Source of the DNA: Acidobacteriota bacterium
GTDB lineage: Bacteria; Acidobacteriota; Terriglobia; Terriglobales; Acidobacteriaceae
Direction: 5' to 3'
NCBI GenBank assembly: GCA_021781795.1
Contig: JAJXWA010000007.1
Coordinates: 1-64,000 of the forward strand
Length of the DNA stretch: 64,000 nucleotides
Positions 1 to 9,110 of the stretch are shown here, piece by piece. The position numbers and the translations under genes are program-made. Numbering within the stretch: position 1 is the first letter of the stretch; each line of letters starts with the position of its first letter. The notes beneath the pieces are model-generated. The model was not told the DNA's origin. It made no database searches and saw only the letters and a program-made list of their open reading frames with translations.

Positions 1-1
1 C

Positions 2-88
2 GCTGCGGCTGCGGAACGCCAGCATCGTGAAGTGACGTGGATACGTCGTAAGCGTTTCGCTGGCGGAGCCATTGCCGGCAGCAGCTAG
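2..88 (+). CDS. C-terminal end of an unidentified reading frame (partial)
   Basis: An open frame enters from the left edge and stops with TAG at 86-88, giving 28 residues rich in Arg and Ala. It is too short to assign. It lies upstream of the integrase remnant, so it could be cargo of the same decayed element, but it could equally be a chance open frame. Confidence 0.2.
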   Translation, partial: AAAAERQHREVTWIRRKRFAGGAIAGSS

Positions 89-258
89 TTCCCGCAGATG
101 TTTTGCATGTTCGCGGAGTTGTGTCTGAGACCAGTGATCGGATTGCATGGTTTGCGCCTGAGCCCTCGCGGCAATCAATAGAGAACCTGGTGCAAGGATT
201 CAGTGAGGCCTATCCACCCATCGTAAACAGTGACTGCAGTCATCGGTCAGAAACCGGC

Positions 259-683
259 ATGAAGCACAAAGCGGAAAGCGAGCGAATCAAGCGAGGATAC
301 TTCGCCTATCTGAAAGAGGCCAAGCGCCACAGCGAGCAGTCAGTGGATATCGCCGCGAAGGCGCTGAGCTGGTTTGAAGACGACAGTCGATATCGGGATT
401 TCAAGACGTTCCACTCCGAGCAGGCGGTGGGATTCAAGCGGCATCTGGCCGAGGAAACGGAGCAGCGGTCAGGGGAGAGAAGTGGAGCAAGGCCACCATC
501 GCTCAAATGATGCGCGGTGGCCGCAGTCTTTACTTTGCGGATTGCGGTTTCAGTGAGCGCCTCGGGAATGCTGCCAATGACCTGCTTGAGATGAAACCCC
601 AGCGGAAAGGCCAACATACCCCCAATGTACCCCCGGAGGAACATGGCTTCCATCGTGGTCAGTTGGACAAGGAAGAACAATAA
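259..683 (+). pseudogene. Tyrosine recombinase (integrase) N-terminal remnant, frameshifted
   Basis: The frame starting with ATG at 259 reads MKHKAESERIKRGYF and continues through FKRHLAEE, which resembles the SAM-like core-binding domain of phage-type tyrosine integrases. Near 478-483 the similarity moves to another frame (WSKATIAQ, matching the LSKATI segment of such integrases) and that frame stops at 681-683. The catalytic domain carrying the R-H-R-Y residues is absent. An open frame in the first phase extends upstream to a TTG at 103, but resemblance begins at 259. The fragment lies about 65 bases from the 3' end of tRNA-Ser, a classic integration site, so I read it as the scar of an integrative element. 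The family call is from memory of the motif; the frameshift and truncation are visible in the sequence. Confidence 0.6.
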
Positions 684-748
684 GTCATCTGTTTTCAGTT
701 TGTTTTTGCTTCAGACAGGACTTGGTAGGGCAACCTTGGAAGGCTAAT

Positions 749-838
749 TGGCGGAGGGAGAGGGATTCGAACCCCCGGTACCCTTTCAGGCACAACGGTT
801 TTCAAGACCGCCGGTATCAACCGCTCACCCATCCCTCC
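749..838 (-). tRNA. tRNA-Ser (anticodon UGA)
   Basis: The minus strand folds as a class II tRNA. Acceptor arms GGAGGGA and TCCCTCC pair, the anticodon loop is CTTGAAA giving anticodon TGA, there is a long variable arm as in serine tRNAs, and the T arm contains GGTTCGAATCC. Discriminator G and an encoded CCA end follow at 749-752. Length is 90 nt with CCA. The 3' end faces the integrase remnant. Confidence 0.96.
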
Positions 839-954
839 GCGGGGGATTGAGCTAAGGCAAGTTTACCTTAAACCGAGCTCTTTGCTGTGCGCGGAAGCGA
901 CGCGCGAGGCGGTGGGGATCAACGACATCGTGTGCGGGTTGGCCGGGCGGTGCG

Positions 955-1854
955 TTACCAGGTAAGAGCGCGCAGGGCGCTGACGCCTGCGCCGAGCAGG
1001 GCGGTCTCGTCGTCGGGTTGGAGGATCTCGAGCGAATAGCTGAGCAGTGGGCTCATCTTGACCATTGTCTCCAGATGGCTGCGGAGGGTGGGCAGGTGGA
1101 GGAAGGCGACGTTGTGGCCGGTGAAGTAGAAGCGGCCGGGACCGGCGAGGTGAATGAACGACGCAGTGGCCGCGGCCAGGGCGCGATGCCAGAGATCGAC
1201 GAAATCGCGGCATCTGGCGTCGCCGCGCTCGGCGTTCGCAAAGACCTCTTCCGGTTCCATGTCGAGGAAGCGCATGCGCATGGCGCGGTAACCCATGATG
1301 CCTTCGAGGTGGCCGATGCCGCCGCAGCCGCAGAAGCGTTCCCTGGGGTCGAGAGAGACGGTGATATGACCGCCCTCCCAGACGCCTTCGACGTAAGGCC
1401 AGCGGCCGTAGCCGATGCCATTGCCGATGGTCCAGACGCGGGTGAGCTTGTTGAGCTGGCCGCGGGTTGCCGCCACGCCGGCGGCGATGGCGTCGGCGTC
1501 GTTGGTGATATGCACGGGGGCAGTCATGCCTTTGCCGCTGAGCACGTGCGCGAGTTCTTCGGCCATGCGCATGCCCTTGAGCTGCGCGAAATTGGGGGAG
1601 TCTTCGACGATGCCGTGGCGGATGATGCCGGGCACGGCTACTCCGATTGCATCGAGCTTGCCGGGTGAGCCAGCTGCGAGCTTCATGACGAGGTCGGCGA
1701 TGGTCTCGACGAGTTCGCCGCCCGGGATGGAGACGAGAGCGTCGAGCTCCGATTCGTCCTGAGGGAAGCGGAGCAACTGCCCGGTGAGCCGCTGGTCTTC
1801 AAGCCTGCCGGCAACAATATGTTCGGTCATGACAACGCCAATCGCGGTAGACAT
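955..1854 (-). CDS. ROK-family protein with degenerate nucleotide-binding motifs
   Basis: A 299-residue protein of the ROK (repressor, ORF, kinase) fold. It keeps the sugar-side signatures VAVPG and NDADAIAAG, with the usual catalytic Asp, and a cysteine-rich zinc loop CGCGGIGHLEG in which the last Cys of the family pattern is His. The N-terminal phosphate loop, normally D-x-G-G-T, is replaced by VVMTEH, and the second phosphate loop (GTGxGxG) reads GNGIGYG. Ordinary sugar kinase activity is therefore doubtful. The start at 1854 has a good ribosome site (GAAGGAG); an open frame extends further upstream into sthA. The gene sits 17 bases after sthA on the same strand, so co-transcription is likely. 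It has no DNA-binding domain and is not a ROK repressor. Confidence 0.8.
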   Translation of the reverse strand: MSTAIGVVMTEHIVAGRLEDQRLTGQLLRFPQDESELDALVSIPGGELVETIADLVMKLAAGSPGKLDAIGVAVPGIIRHGIVEDSPNFAQLKGMRMAEELAHVLSGKGMTAPVHITNDADAIAAGVAATRGQLNKLTRVWTIGNGIGYGRWPYVEGVWEGGHITVSLDPRERFCGCGGIGHLEGIMGYRAMRMRFLDMEPEEVFANAERGDARCRDFVDLWHRALAAATASFIHLAGPGRFYFTGHNVAFLHLPTLRSHLETMVKMSPLLSYSLEILQPDDETALLGAGVSALRALTW

Positions 1855-1871
1855 GGCAGACTCCTTCGACG

Positions 1872-3278
1872 TTATCCCGCCTGGTAGCGATGCAGGCGGC
1901 CGAGTCCGTTGAACGCGGCGACCTTGTAGCACTCGGCGAGCGTTGGGTAGTTGAAGACGGTGTCAATGAAATAGTCGATGGTGGCGTCGAGGGCCATGAC
2001 GGCCTGGCCGATGTGCACTAACTCGCTGGCGCCCTCACCGATGATGTGCACGCCGAGGACCTTGCGCGTATCGCGATGGAAGACGAGTTTGAGGCGTCCA
2101 GTTGTGTCGCCGCGAATCTGGCCGCGCGCCACCTCGCGATAGTAGGCCATGCCGACTTCGTAGGGGACATCTTCATCGGTCAACTGCTCTTCTGTTTTTC
2201 CGATGAAGCTGATCTCGGGAATGGTGTAGATGCCGTAGGGGTAGAAGCTGGGGTTGGAGGTTGCTGCATGGTCGTCGAAAGCGCGCGCGGCGGCGATGCG
2301 CCCCTGTTCCATGGAGACGGAGGCGAGGGAGGGAAAGCCGACGACGTCGCCGACGGCGAAGATATGTTCGACTTTGGTCTGGTAGTGTTCATCCACGGCG
2401 ATGCGTCCGCGATTGTCTGCCTCAAGGCCAGCCGCAGGGAGGTTGAGATCGTCCACGTTACCTTGTCTGCCGACGGCGTAAAGCAGGGCATCTCCCGAGA
2501 CTTTTTTGTTGCTCTTCAGGTTCGCGACGACGCCGCCGTCCGGCAACTCTTCCACGCTGTCCACCTCTTCGCCGAGTCGCATGGTGACACGGCTGTCGCG
2601 GAGGTGATAACTGAGGGCCTCGATGATTTCCTGATCGGCGAACTCGAGCAGGCGGTTTCGCTTTTCGATGAGGGTGACGCGCACGCCGAGGATGGCGAAC
2701 ATGCAGGCATACTCAACGCCGATGACGCCGCCGCCGACGACGATGAGAGTGCGCGGCAGTTCGGGGATGTCGAGAATCTGATCGCTGTTGACGATGGTGC
2801 GCCCGTTGAGGGGGACTTTGGGCGACGATGCGGGACGGGTGCCCACGGCAAGGATGATGCGATCGGCCTCAAGCGTCGCTTCGCCCTGTGGCCCACCGAC
2901 GCGAATCTGATGGGGATCGACGAACTGGGCGATGCCGTGCACGACATCGATGCCATTGCGGGAAAGCTGCGCCTCGGTGACATCCACCTCGGTCTTGATG
3001 ACGCCCTGAACGCGGAAGGCGAGATCGCTCATGGTGATCTTGTCTTTGACGCGGTAGTTCATACCGTAAACGGAGCGGTAGTTGTAACCGGAGAGATGGA
3101 GGACGGCCTCGCGCATGGTTTTGGAAGGAATCGTGCCGGTGTTGATGCAGACGCCCCCAACGACCGCACGGGCTTCGACGACAGCCACGCGCTTCTTCAT
3201 TTTTGAGGCAGCGACGGCGGCGCGCTGCCCGGCGGGGCCTGAGCCGATCACGATCAGGTCATATCTTGCGGCGCTCAT
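1872..3278 (-). CDS. sthA: Soluble pyridine nucleotide transhydrogenase (Si-specific)
   Basis: A 468-residue cytoplasmic FAD flavoprotein that exchanges hydride between NADPH and NADH. The N-terminal FAD loop is IGSGPAG (residues 11-17), a second dinucleotide loop VVGGGVIG lies mid-protein, and the C-terminal FAD segment is FAVGDVVG. The active-site segment GGVCINTGTIPSK (41-53) has a single Cys in place of the CxxxxC pair of dihydrolipoamide dehydrogenase and glutathione reductase, which distinguishes SthA from its disulfide-reductase relatives. Length matches the family. A GGGAG ribosome site precedes the ATG. The ROK-like gene follows in the same direction. Confidence 0.92.
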   Translation of the reverse strand: MSAARYDLIVIGSGPAGQRAAVAASKMKKRVAVVEARAVVGGVCINTGTIPSKTMREAVLHLSGYNYRSVYGMNYRVKDKITMSDLAFRVQGVIKTEVDVTEAQLSRNGIDVVHGIAQFVDPHQIRVGGPQGEATLEADRIILAVGTRPASSPKVPLNGRTIVNSDQILDIPELPRTLIVVGGGVIGVEYACMFAILGVRVTLIEKRNRLLEFADQEIIEALSYHLRDSRVTMRLGEEVDSVEELPDGGVVANLKSNKKVSGDALLYAVGRQGNVDDLNLPAAGLEADNRGRIAVDEHYQTKVEHIFAVGDVVGFPSLASVSMEQGRIAAARAFDDHAATSNPSFYPYGIYTIPEISFIGKTEEQLTDEDVPYEVGMAYYREVARGQIRGDTTGRLKLVFHRDTRKVLGVHIIGEGASELVHIGQAVMALDATIDYFIDTVFNYPTLAECYKVAAFNGLGRLHRYQAG

Positions 3279-3410
3279 GCAGCGTACTCCCTGTAAGTTG
3301 GTTGCACAAAAGGTGGTGAGGCGTTGTACGGACGGGACGCGTCGCCTCTTCCTCGGAGGCTATCACAGTGAGATTGGCGGGGTGCGATGCGCGAAGATGC
3401 GATGGCGAAG

Positions 3411-3450
3411 ACAAACAAAAGCCCCGGCCAGGGGGTAGTGTGGCCGGGGC
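3411..3450 (-). terminator. Rho-independent terminator of the chemotaxis receptor gene
   Basis: GCCCCGGCCA at 3421-3430 pairs perfectly with TGGCCGGGGC at 3441-3450. Read on the minus strand, the hairpin is followed by TTTTGTTTG, and it lies 18 bases after the receptor stop codon. Confidence 0.8.
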
Positions 3451-3467
3451 AGAGGAGTTGGAGCGGT

Positions 3468-5180
3468 TCAGGCGGGAATGGAGCGAGGCGAGAAGGCGAA
3501 GTTGCGCGTGGAAAGGCTGCGCCGATCCGGTTCCTTGCGCTCGTCGACGTCGAGGCGGAACTGGCGGATGATGCCATCGAGGTCTGAGGCGAGGGAAGCG
3601 AGATTTTTGAGTGCCTCTACGGCTTCTTCTGCGCCGTGCGAGTTTTCCACGGCGAGTTGGGAGATGTGTCCCGCCGACTCGGAGATCTCTCCGGAGGCCG
3701 CGGTCTGCTGTGTTGCGGCTGTGGCGATGAGTTGGATCTGGTGCTCGACCTGGCGCGACGACTGGATGATGGCTTCGAGGCTCTTGTGGGCGCGCACGGT
3801 TTCGTTCATGCCCACCTCGACCGCGGCGTGACTCTCGTGCATCACATCGAGGGTGCTGCGGGTTTCTTCCTGAATGCTGCGGATGGTGCCGGCAATCTCT
3901 TCGGTGGCGCCTTTGGTGCGTTCGGCCAGACGGCGGACCTCGCCGGCCACAACGGCGAAGCCGCGGCCGTGCTCTCCGGCGCGGGCGGCCTCGATGGCAG
4001 CATTGAGGGCGAGGAGGTTGGTCTGCTCACTAATCTCCTGGATGACGTTGACAACTTTTCCGATCTCCTCGGAACGATGAGCAAGCGAGTTCATCTTGTC
4101 GGAGACGATGCCGGTTGCATCGGAAATCTTGCTCATGGTTTCGGTCGCAGCCTTCATGACCGCACCACCCTGGTCTGCCGTTTCAGCGGAGATCCGGCTG
4201 GCATTGGCGGCGGTTTCAGCGTTGTGACTGATCTCTCCGATGGTCGCCGTCATCTCCTGCGCTGCGGCGGCAATCTGATTGGTTTTACTTGACTGCGTGT
4301 TGGCGTTGCCCGCCACCTGCACGGAGCGCGCGCTCATTTCGGCGGTTGCCGACGAGAGTGTTTCAGCTCCTTGAGCAACCGAGCGCAGGACGCTTCGCAT
4401 GGAAAAGACGCTGGTGTTGAGGGCTGCGGTGAGGCGGCCGATCTCATCGGTGCGTCCTGCATCGAGGCTGATGCTGAGGTCTTTCTCCGCGACGCGCTCA
4501 AGCGCGGCTGTGACTTCCCGGAGGGGTGGAGCAATGAGGCATGTCAAAAGGAATCCGATCCCTGAGCAGAAGACGATCAGGAAGAGCGTCACGCCCGCAT
4601 TGATCCACGTGGCGCGGCTGCTGGCATCGGTGACAGACGTAGATTCCTCGATGCCGTGCTTTGCATTGAGATTGAGATCGTCTGTGAGCGCGGCCACCGC
4701 TTCGTTGAACTGGGAGAGCGTGGCGGGGGCTGAGATGAGATCGAGCGCGTCTCCGGACTTGCCTGAGGTCATCATGCTATGAATCGTGTCGCTGGCGCGG
4801 AGATATTGATCAAAGGCGTTGACGAAGCGGCTATGGAGCGGCTGTTCACCGGGATAGCTGATGGTTGGCTCATACTGCCGGATCGCCTGCTGATAGGCGG
4901 CTACGGCATTCAGGCGCGCGGTATTATGACTGGCGATGCATTCCGGCGTCTGGCAGAGCAAGGCCTCCAGGTCCTCCCGGCGGACCGCATTTGCGGAAGC
5001 GCGGGCATCGGCGAGGGCCACGGATGCGGGGAAGGCGTTGGCGCTGACATCGACGCTCCTTTGCGCGATGCCGCGGAACGTGATGAAGGTGTAGATGCCG
5101 AGCAGCACAAAGCAGGCGCAGACAATGCCAAACGACAGGTTGAATTTGCGCGAGATGGTGAGACTCTTGAGCCAGTTCAT
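3468..5180 (-). CDS. Methyl-accepting chemotaxis protein
   Basis: A 570-residue transmembrane chemoreceptor. Transmembrane segment 1 is near residues 15-34, followed by a roughly 150-residue periplasmic region resembling a four-helix-bundle sensor, transmembrane segment 2 near 190-215, a HAMP linker, and a long coiled-coil signalling domain. The hairpin tip contains [20 protein letters not shown] and [18 protein letters not shown] (about 375-420), which binds CheA/CheW in known receptors. The C terminus ends SPRSIPA with no NWETF-like CheR tether. No other che gene is in the window, so it must signal to components elsewhere. The ligand cannot be read from the sequence. Confidence 0.93.
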   Translation of the reverse strand: MNWLKSLTISRKFNLSFGIVCACFVLLGIYTFITFRGIAQRSVDVSANAFPASVALADARASANAVRREDLEALLCQTPECIASHNTARLNAVAAYQQAIRQYEPTISYPGEQPLHSRFVNAFDQYLRASDTIHSMMTSGKSGDALDLISAPATLSQFNEAVAALTDDLNLNAKHGIEESTSVTDASSRATWINAGVTLFLIVFCSGIGFLLTCLIAPPLREVTAALERVAEKDLSISLDAGRTDEIGRLTAALNTSVFSMRSVLRSVAQGAETLSSATAEMSARSVQVAGNANTQSSKTNQIAAAAQEMTATIGEISHNAETAANASRISAETADQGGAVMKAATETMSKISDATGIVSDKMNSLAHRSEEIGKVVNVIQEISEQTNLLALNAAIEAARAGEHGRGFAVVAGEVRRLAERTKGATEEIAGTIRSIQEETRSTLDVMHESHAAVEVGMNETVRAHKSLEAIIQSSRQVEHQIQLIATAATQQTAASGEISESAGHISQLAVENSHGAEEAVEALKNLASLASDLDGIIRQFRLDVDERKEPDRRSLSTRNFAFSPRSIPA

Positions 5181-5343
5181 GTGGACATTCCTTCGGAAAT
5201 GCGATTCACACTTTGTATCGGCGTTATGGCGGCGAACTTGAAATGGATGTGCAGAGGCCGTGGAGGCGCTTGCCGGTGGCGGGGTAAATCGCTATGCTGG
5301 CGTGGTTCGCAAGGGGCTTAATTTTCTGCTGCTGAAGGTGCTT

Positions 5344-6807
5344 ATGAATCGTGCCAGCCGTTTGGCGTTGTTGCTTGCCGGAGTTTTCGGCGCTGTGCTT
5401 TGCGCGTATTGCCTCTCTGCGGAGGCTCAGCAGAAGGCCGATGGGGCTCAGGCTGCGGCGCAGACCAAGGCTCCGGCTTATCAGCCGACTGCGGAGGAAC
5501 TGGCGATTCAGGCAGCCTCAGAGAAGGACCATCAGCGGATGATGGATCTGCTGGGGATCAAGACGCTTCGCCCGGGCGCGAATGGCAATCCGAAAGCTGC
5601 GAATGCCGCCAACTACGACGAGTCGAAGGCGGATATTTATGGACCGCCGCCGGCTGCGCTGGTCTTGAACAACGGAATGCCGGTGCGCACGCCGGCGGAA
5701 TGGTGGCATGAGCGCAGGCCGCAGATCGTGGAGCTCTTCGACCGTGAGATTCTGGGCCGCATGCCGGAACATCTGCCCAAGGTGACGTGGGAGGTGACGG
5801 GCGTGAAGCAGGAGATGAACGGCATGGTTCCGTTGGTGACCAAGACGGTGGTGGGGCACGTGGACAACTCCGCCGATCCGAAGATCACGGTCAACATTGA
5901 GTTGACGGTGAGCACGCCTGCTCATGCCAAGGGCCCGGTGCCGGTAATCATGGAGCTGGCCTTCAGCAAGGCATTCATGGCGATGTTTGCCAAGCGGTTT
6001 CCGCAGTACGCTCCGCCGGCCAACGCGGGACCGACGTGGGAACAGCAGGTGCTGGCGCGCGGATGGGGTTATGCGGAGTATGTTCCGACGAGCGTGCAGC
6101 CGGACAATGGTGCGGGGCTTGCGGAGGGGATTGTCGGGCTGGCGAACAAAGGCCAGCCGCGCACACCGGACCAGTGGGGCGCTCTGCGGGCATGGGCGTG
6201 GGGCGCGAGCCGCGCGCTGGACTACTTTGAAACCGACAAGGACGTGGATGCGAAACAGGTGGGTATCGAGGGCCACTCGCGTTACGGCAAGGCGTCGCTG
6301 GTGGCGATGGCGTATGACCCTCGCTTCGCAATTGGCTACATCAGCTCGTCGGGGGAGGCGGGCGCGAAGCTGTACCGCCACCACTTTGGCGAGCAGATTG
6401 GAAATGTGGCCGCGACGAGCGAATACCACTGGATGGCGGGGAATTTTCTCAAGTATGACAGCACGCTGACGACCGCGGACCTGCCCGTGGATGCGAATGA
6501 GCTGATTGCGCTGGTGGCGCCGCGGCCGGTCTTCATCTCAGGCGGCGCGACGGATGGGGACGGCTGGGCCGATGCGAAGGGGATGTTTCTGGCGGCAGTG
6601 GGCGCGGGGCCGGTGTACAGGCTGCTGGGGAAGCGCGATCTTGGCACCACGGTCTTTCCGCCGATGGAGACTCCGCTGACGGCAGGGGAGATTGCGTTTC
6701 GGCAGCACTCAGGCGGCCACACGCCGGGACCGAACTGGCCTACGTTTCTGGAGTTCGCGAGTCGCTATCTGCACGCCGGCGCGACCCATCCTGTGAAGCA
6801 ACCCTAG
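5344..6807 (+). CDS. Secreted alpha/beta hydrolase, CE15 glucuronoyl-esterase-like
   Basis: A 487-residue protein beginning with a signal peptide (MNRASRLALLLAGVFG, cleavage near the AEAQQ region). The nucleophile elbow GHSRYGK at about residue 308 carries the candidate catalytic Ser, a downstream HSGGH segment supplies the likely His, and SSSGEAG and EYHWMAGNF resemble bacterial CE15 enzymes. That family cleaves esters between glucuronic acid of xylan and lignin alcohols. An acetyl-xylan-esterase-like role is the main alternative. The start at 5344 was chosen over an upstream ATG (5260) because it gives a clean signal peptide with GAAGG just upstream. It stands alone between a divergent receptor gene and a convergent unknown. 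Confidence 0.75.
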   Translation: MNRASRLALLLAGVFGAVLCAYCLSAEAQQKADGAQAAAQTKAPAYQPTAEELAIQAASEKDHQRMMDLLGIKTLRPGANGNPKAANAANYDESKADIYGPPPAALVLNNGMPVRTPAEWWHERRPQIVELFDREILGRMPEHLPKVTWEVTGVKQEMNGMVPLVTKTVVGHVDNSADPKITVNIELTVSTPAHAKGPVPVIMELAFSKAFMAMFAKRFPQYAPPANAGPTWEQQVLARGWGYAEYVPTSVQPDNGAGLAEGIVGLANKGQPRTPDQWGALRAWAWGASRALDYFETDKDVDAKQVGIEGHSRYGKASLVAMAYDPRFAIGYISSSGEAGAKLYRHHFGEQIGNVAATSEYHWMAGNFLKYDSTLTTADLPVDANELIALVAPRPVFISGGATDGDGWADAKGMFLAAVGAGPVYRLLGKRDLGTTVFPPMETPLTAGEIAFRQHSGGHTPGPNWPTFLEFASRYLHAGATHPVKQP

Positions 6808-6893
6808 GCCGGCTTTTTGGAATGGGGACGGACGCCTATCCCGAACCAACGGAAATTGCTGAAGACAGTGACAGGCGCGGGCGCTGGAGTAGA

Positions 6894-8030
6894 TTACTGC
6901 GGCTCTCCATCGATGAGGATTCGCGAACTTGTTCCGAAGCGGTGATAGTTGGTAAACATCGCCTCATTGATGCGCCGAATGGTGCGATCGCTCATGTCGC
7001 CACCAAGCCGTGTGCGCGCATCGGAGATCGCCAGGCTCGCAACTGGGCAGGTATAACTCTGGCCGCCGATGGTCACGATGCCGTAGCGCACGGAGACCTG
7101 CGCAGTTGTAATCGCCGCTTGCGGATCCATCTCGGCCTCAAGCGTAATCCGCTGGATGGTTCCCACCGTGGGGTCCAGGAAGATCGCGCCGTGGTATCCA
7201 GGCGTTCCGTGGTATGCGTTGCCAAGACGCTGATCTTTGCTGCCTTCGTAGGATTTTGGATCTTCTGAGCCGCGCACGCAGCAATAGTCCACCTGGTAGT
7301 GGGAGGCAGACTGCGGTACCTGGTATGCAAAGACCGCCACCGGTCCCGATGGACCTTGCTCCCAGTGGCTCCATTGAATTGAGCCTTTGGAGGTATCGCG
7401 CAAGATCGTCGCGAGGACAGGGCCGAACTCGCCACTGGAACTGAGTCCTGACGGTGCAGGTCCGCCTTTCGAGCGCTTTCCGTCGGCACTCAGATTGCCA
7501 ATCGAAATTTCGCGGCCGCCTCGGTAGGTAACCACTTGCTTGAACGTGCCCGCCGTGTGCAGCAGGCTATTGGGAGGCGCCCATCCGCTGTGCGTCAGGA
7601 CTAGAGGTGAATTGTCAAAACTGCTGGTCAGCCTTTCCGCCAGAAAGTCGGGAAGATGCTGAAAGGTGATCGCCACAAAATGAACAGCTCCATTCAGCAT
7701 GGCCTGCTGCTCGGGAATCGTCGGCGCAGGCTTTTGTGGAAGCTCTGCGGCTGGAGGATTGAGAAATGCCGAGGAGTCGGCCTGCATCTCAACCGCAATC
7801 TCGGTCAGCGGCCCCATCTGGAGAGTCTTTTTCAAATTGGCCACATTTGCCGAAGTGAGCCTCTCGGTCAATTCGATGCCAGCGATCTTCTGTGCCGTGT
7901 CGGTATCGGACTCATGCGCGGCCAACCGGGAGGCAAGCATCTGGTCCAACTGGGCAACAGTCATCTTCGTTCCCGCAAACACGGTGGCGGGAAGGAACAG
8001 AGCAATCAGGAAGACTGCAACGCTTCGCAT
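6894..8030 (-). CDS. Secreted protein of unknown function
   Basis: A 378-residue protein with a clear signal peptide (MRSVAVFLIALFLPATVFA). The mature part has an Ala- and Leu-rich N-terminal third, then a beta-rich region with YRGGREISIGN, a Cys pair in DYCCVRGS and IFLDPTVGTIQRI. I recognise the general style of Acidobacteriota secreted proteins, in which a C-terminal beta module ends with a sentence-like IRRINEAMFTNYHRFGTSS, but I cannot name the family. An AAGGAG ribosome site precedes the ATG and a plausible promoter lies 63-92 bases upstream. Confidence 0.7.
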   Translation of the reverse strand: MRSVAVFLIALFLPATVFAGTKMTVAQLDQMLASRLAAHESDTDTAQKIAGIELTERLTSANVANLKKTLQMGPLTEIAVEMQADSSAFLNPPAAELPQKPAPTIPEQQAMLNGAVHFVAITFQHLPDFLAERLTSSFDNSPLVLTHSGWAPPNSLLHTAGTFKQVVTYRGGREISIGNLSADGKRSKGGPAPSGLSSSGEFGPVLATILRDTSKGSIQWSHWEQGPSGPVAVFAYQVPQSASHYQVDYCCVRGSEDPKSYEGSKDQRLGNAYHGTPGYHGAIFLDPTVGTIQRITLEAEMDPQAAITTAQVSVRYGIVTIGGQSYTCPVASLAISDARTRLGGDMSDRTIRRINEAMFTNYHRFGTSSRILIDGEPQ

Positions 8031-8092
8031 CCAGACTCCTTGCAGGATTCCGCCGGCGTTAGCTGGTGGGGACTGGAATCCTATGGGAAGCG

Positions 8093-8122
8093 ACTATACA
8101 CTCCACTAAATCGCTGTAGCAA
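8093..8122 (-). promoter_or_regulatory. Candidate sigma-70-type promoter for the secreted unknown at 6894-8030
   Basis: On the minus strand TTGCTA (8117-8122) and TATAGT (8093-8098) are separated by 18 bases, and the ATG lies 63 bases downstream. The match is by eye. Confidence 0.4.
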
Positions 8123-8230
8123 TGCTTTTTGAACAGATTTCTGAGGGCTATTGCCCGCATGCCGAGACACAGCCCTGCTCTCCGCGCTGCAGGCGAATCT
8201 GAGCGGCACAGGAGGTTTCATGGTTGTGGA

Positions 8231-8854
8231 TCAGTCGCTTGAGCCGGAGCCTGAATCTGTTGAAGCGGGCAGTTGCAGTTCGACGAGGCCGAAGCGGGTT
8301 TGGCCGCCCTTGCTGTCTTCAATGCCGGCGATGTGCTGATGATGTTTGGAGCCGGCTTTCAACTCAAGGCCGCTGCCGAGGTGAATGCCATTGTCCGAGG
8401 TGTCCACCTGGACGGTGCTGTGCTTTCCGTTGTCGGCGCAGGTGAGGCCCTCTGAGGTTGCAACGGGCTTGCCGACGGGGGTGGAATTCTGGCAGGTGAT
8501 GACGTCGCCGTAGCGCGCGAGCGCCTTCTTATAAAAGGCGATGACTTTATCCGGCGCGTCTGGCGTGGAGTAGCTGATGGCGCGAACGCGCAGTTGCCAC
8601 TCGCCAAATCCCATGTGAACGTCGGCGGACTGGTTGTTTTTGTCGTCGGCGACGATGGTTGCACCGGGATAGACGGGCAGGCCTAGATCGGCAGCTGTAA
8701 TCTGATTGGTGTTCACGTGCATGCCGCCGAACGGCGTGTCGACCTGAACAGTTTTTTCCTGGCCGGCCGAGTCCTTGTCCACGTGAACTCTGCAACCGGC
8801 GATCAGGACCGCAAGGGATCCAACAACCAAAGCCGCACTGGCTCTCCGTATCAT
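8231..8854 (-). CDS. Putative lipoprotein of unknown function
   Basis: A 207-residue protein whose N terminus MIRRASAALVVGSLAVLIAGC ends in a lipobox (LIAGC), so it is probably a lipid-anchored envelope protein. After the anchor come TPFGGMHVNTN, LGLPVYPGA and DAPDKVIAFYKKAL. The LPVYPGA-to-FYKKAL arrangement is common in proteins with a repeated beta-alpha unit of unknown function. A C-terminal KHHQH cluster might bind metal. The start at 8854 is supported by an AGGAGA site 7 bases upstream; the frame stays open to 8971, but that extension lacks a signal. Confidence 0.7.
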   Translation of the reverse strand: MIRRASAALVVGSLAVLIAGCRVHVDKDSAGQEKTVQVDTPFGGMHVNTNQITAADLGLPVYPGATIVADDKNNQSADVHMGFGEWQLRVRAISYSTPDAPDKVIAFYKKALARYGDVITCQNSTPVGKPVATSEGLTCADNGKHSTVQVDTSDNGIHLGSGLELKAGSKHHQHIAGIEDSKGGQTRFGLVELQLPASTDSGSGSSD

Positions 8855-8973
8855 GGCAATTTCTCCTGTCGTGGAGTACGCAAGGATAGGGAAACCGGTT
8901 CCCACAGTCTGGAGAGGACGGATGGCCGGCTGCTCTGCGGCGAGGCGCACGGCGGGGGCCGCGCGCCCCAAGA

Positions 8974-9081
8974 TCAGTGGCTGGCGTGCCCGTCTTCCTT
9001 CGAACTGGTGGCGAAGAAGATGCAGGCGAAGAAGACCGCAACAATCACGGGCACGACGACAAACGGGGAAGTGATGTCCAT
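8974..9081 (-). CDS. 35-residue single-pass membrane peptide
   Basis: The frame encodes MDITSPFVVVPVIVAVFFAC followed by IFFATSSKEDGHASH: one hydrophobic helix with a short charged tail. A GGAG ribosome site lies 7-8 bases upstream of the ATG. It sits between the GH38 gene and the lipoprotein gene, all on the minus strand. Small membrane peptides like this are often missed by gene callers. Expression is not proven. Confidence 0.5.
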   Translation of the reverse strand: MDITSPFVVVPVIVAVFFACIFFATSSKEDGHASH

Positions 9082-9110
9082 TGCTAAACTCCGTGGCGTA
9101 AGGGTACCAG

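Noticed and set aside
61..68. TGGCGGAG identical to the 3' end of tRNA-Ser, as a possible second attachment site.
   Set aside because: Only 8 bases match, which occurs by chance in a GC-rich stretch of this length.
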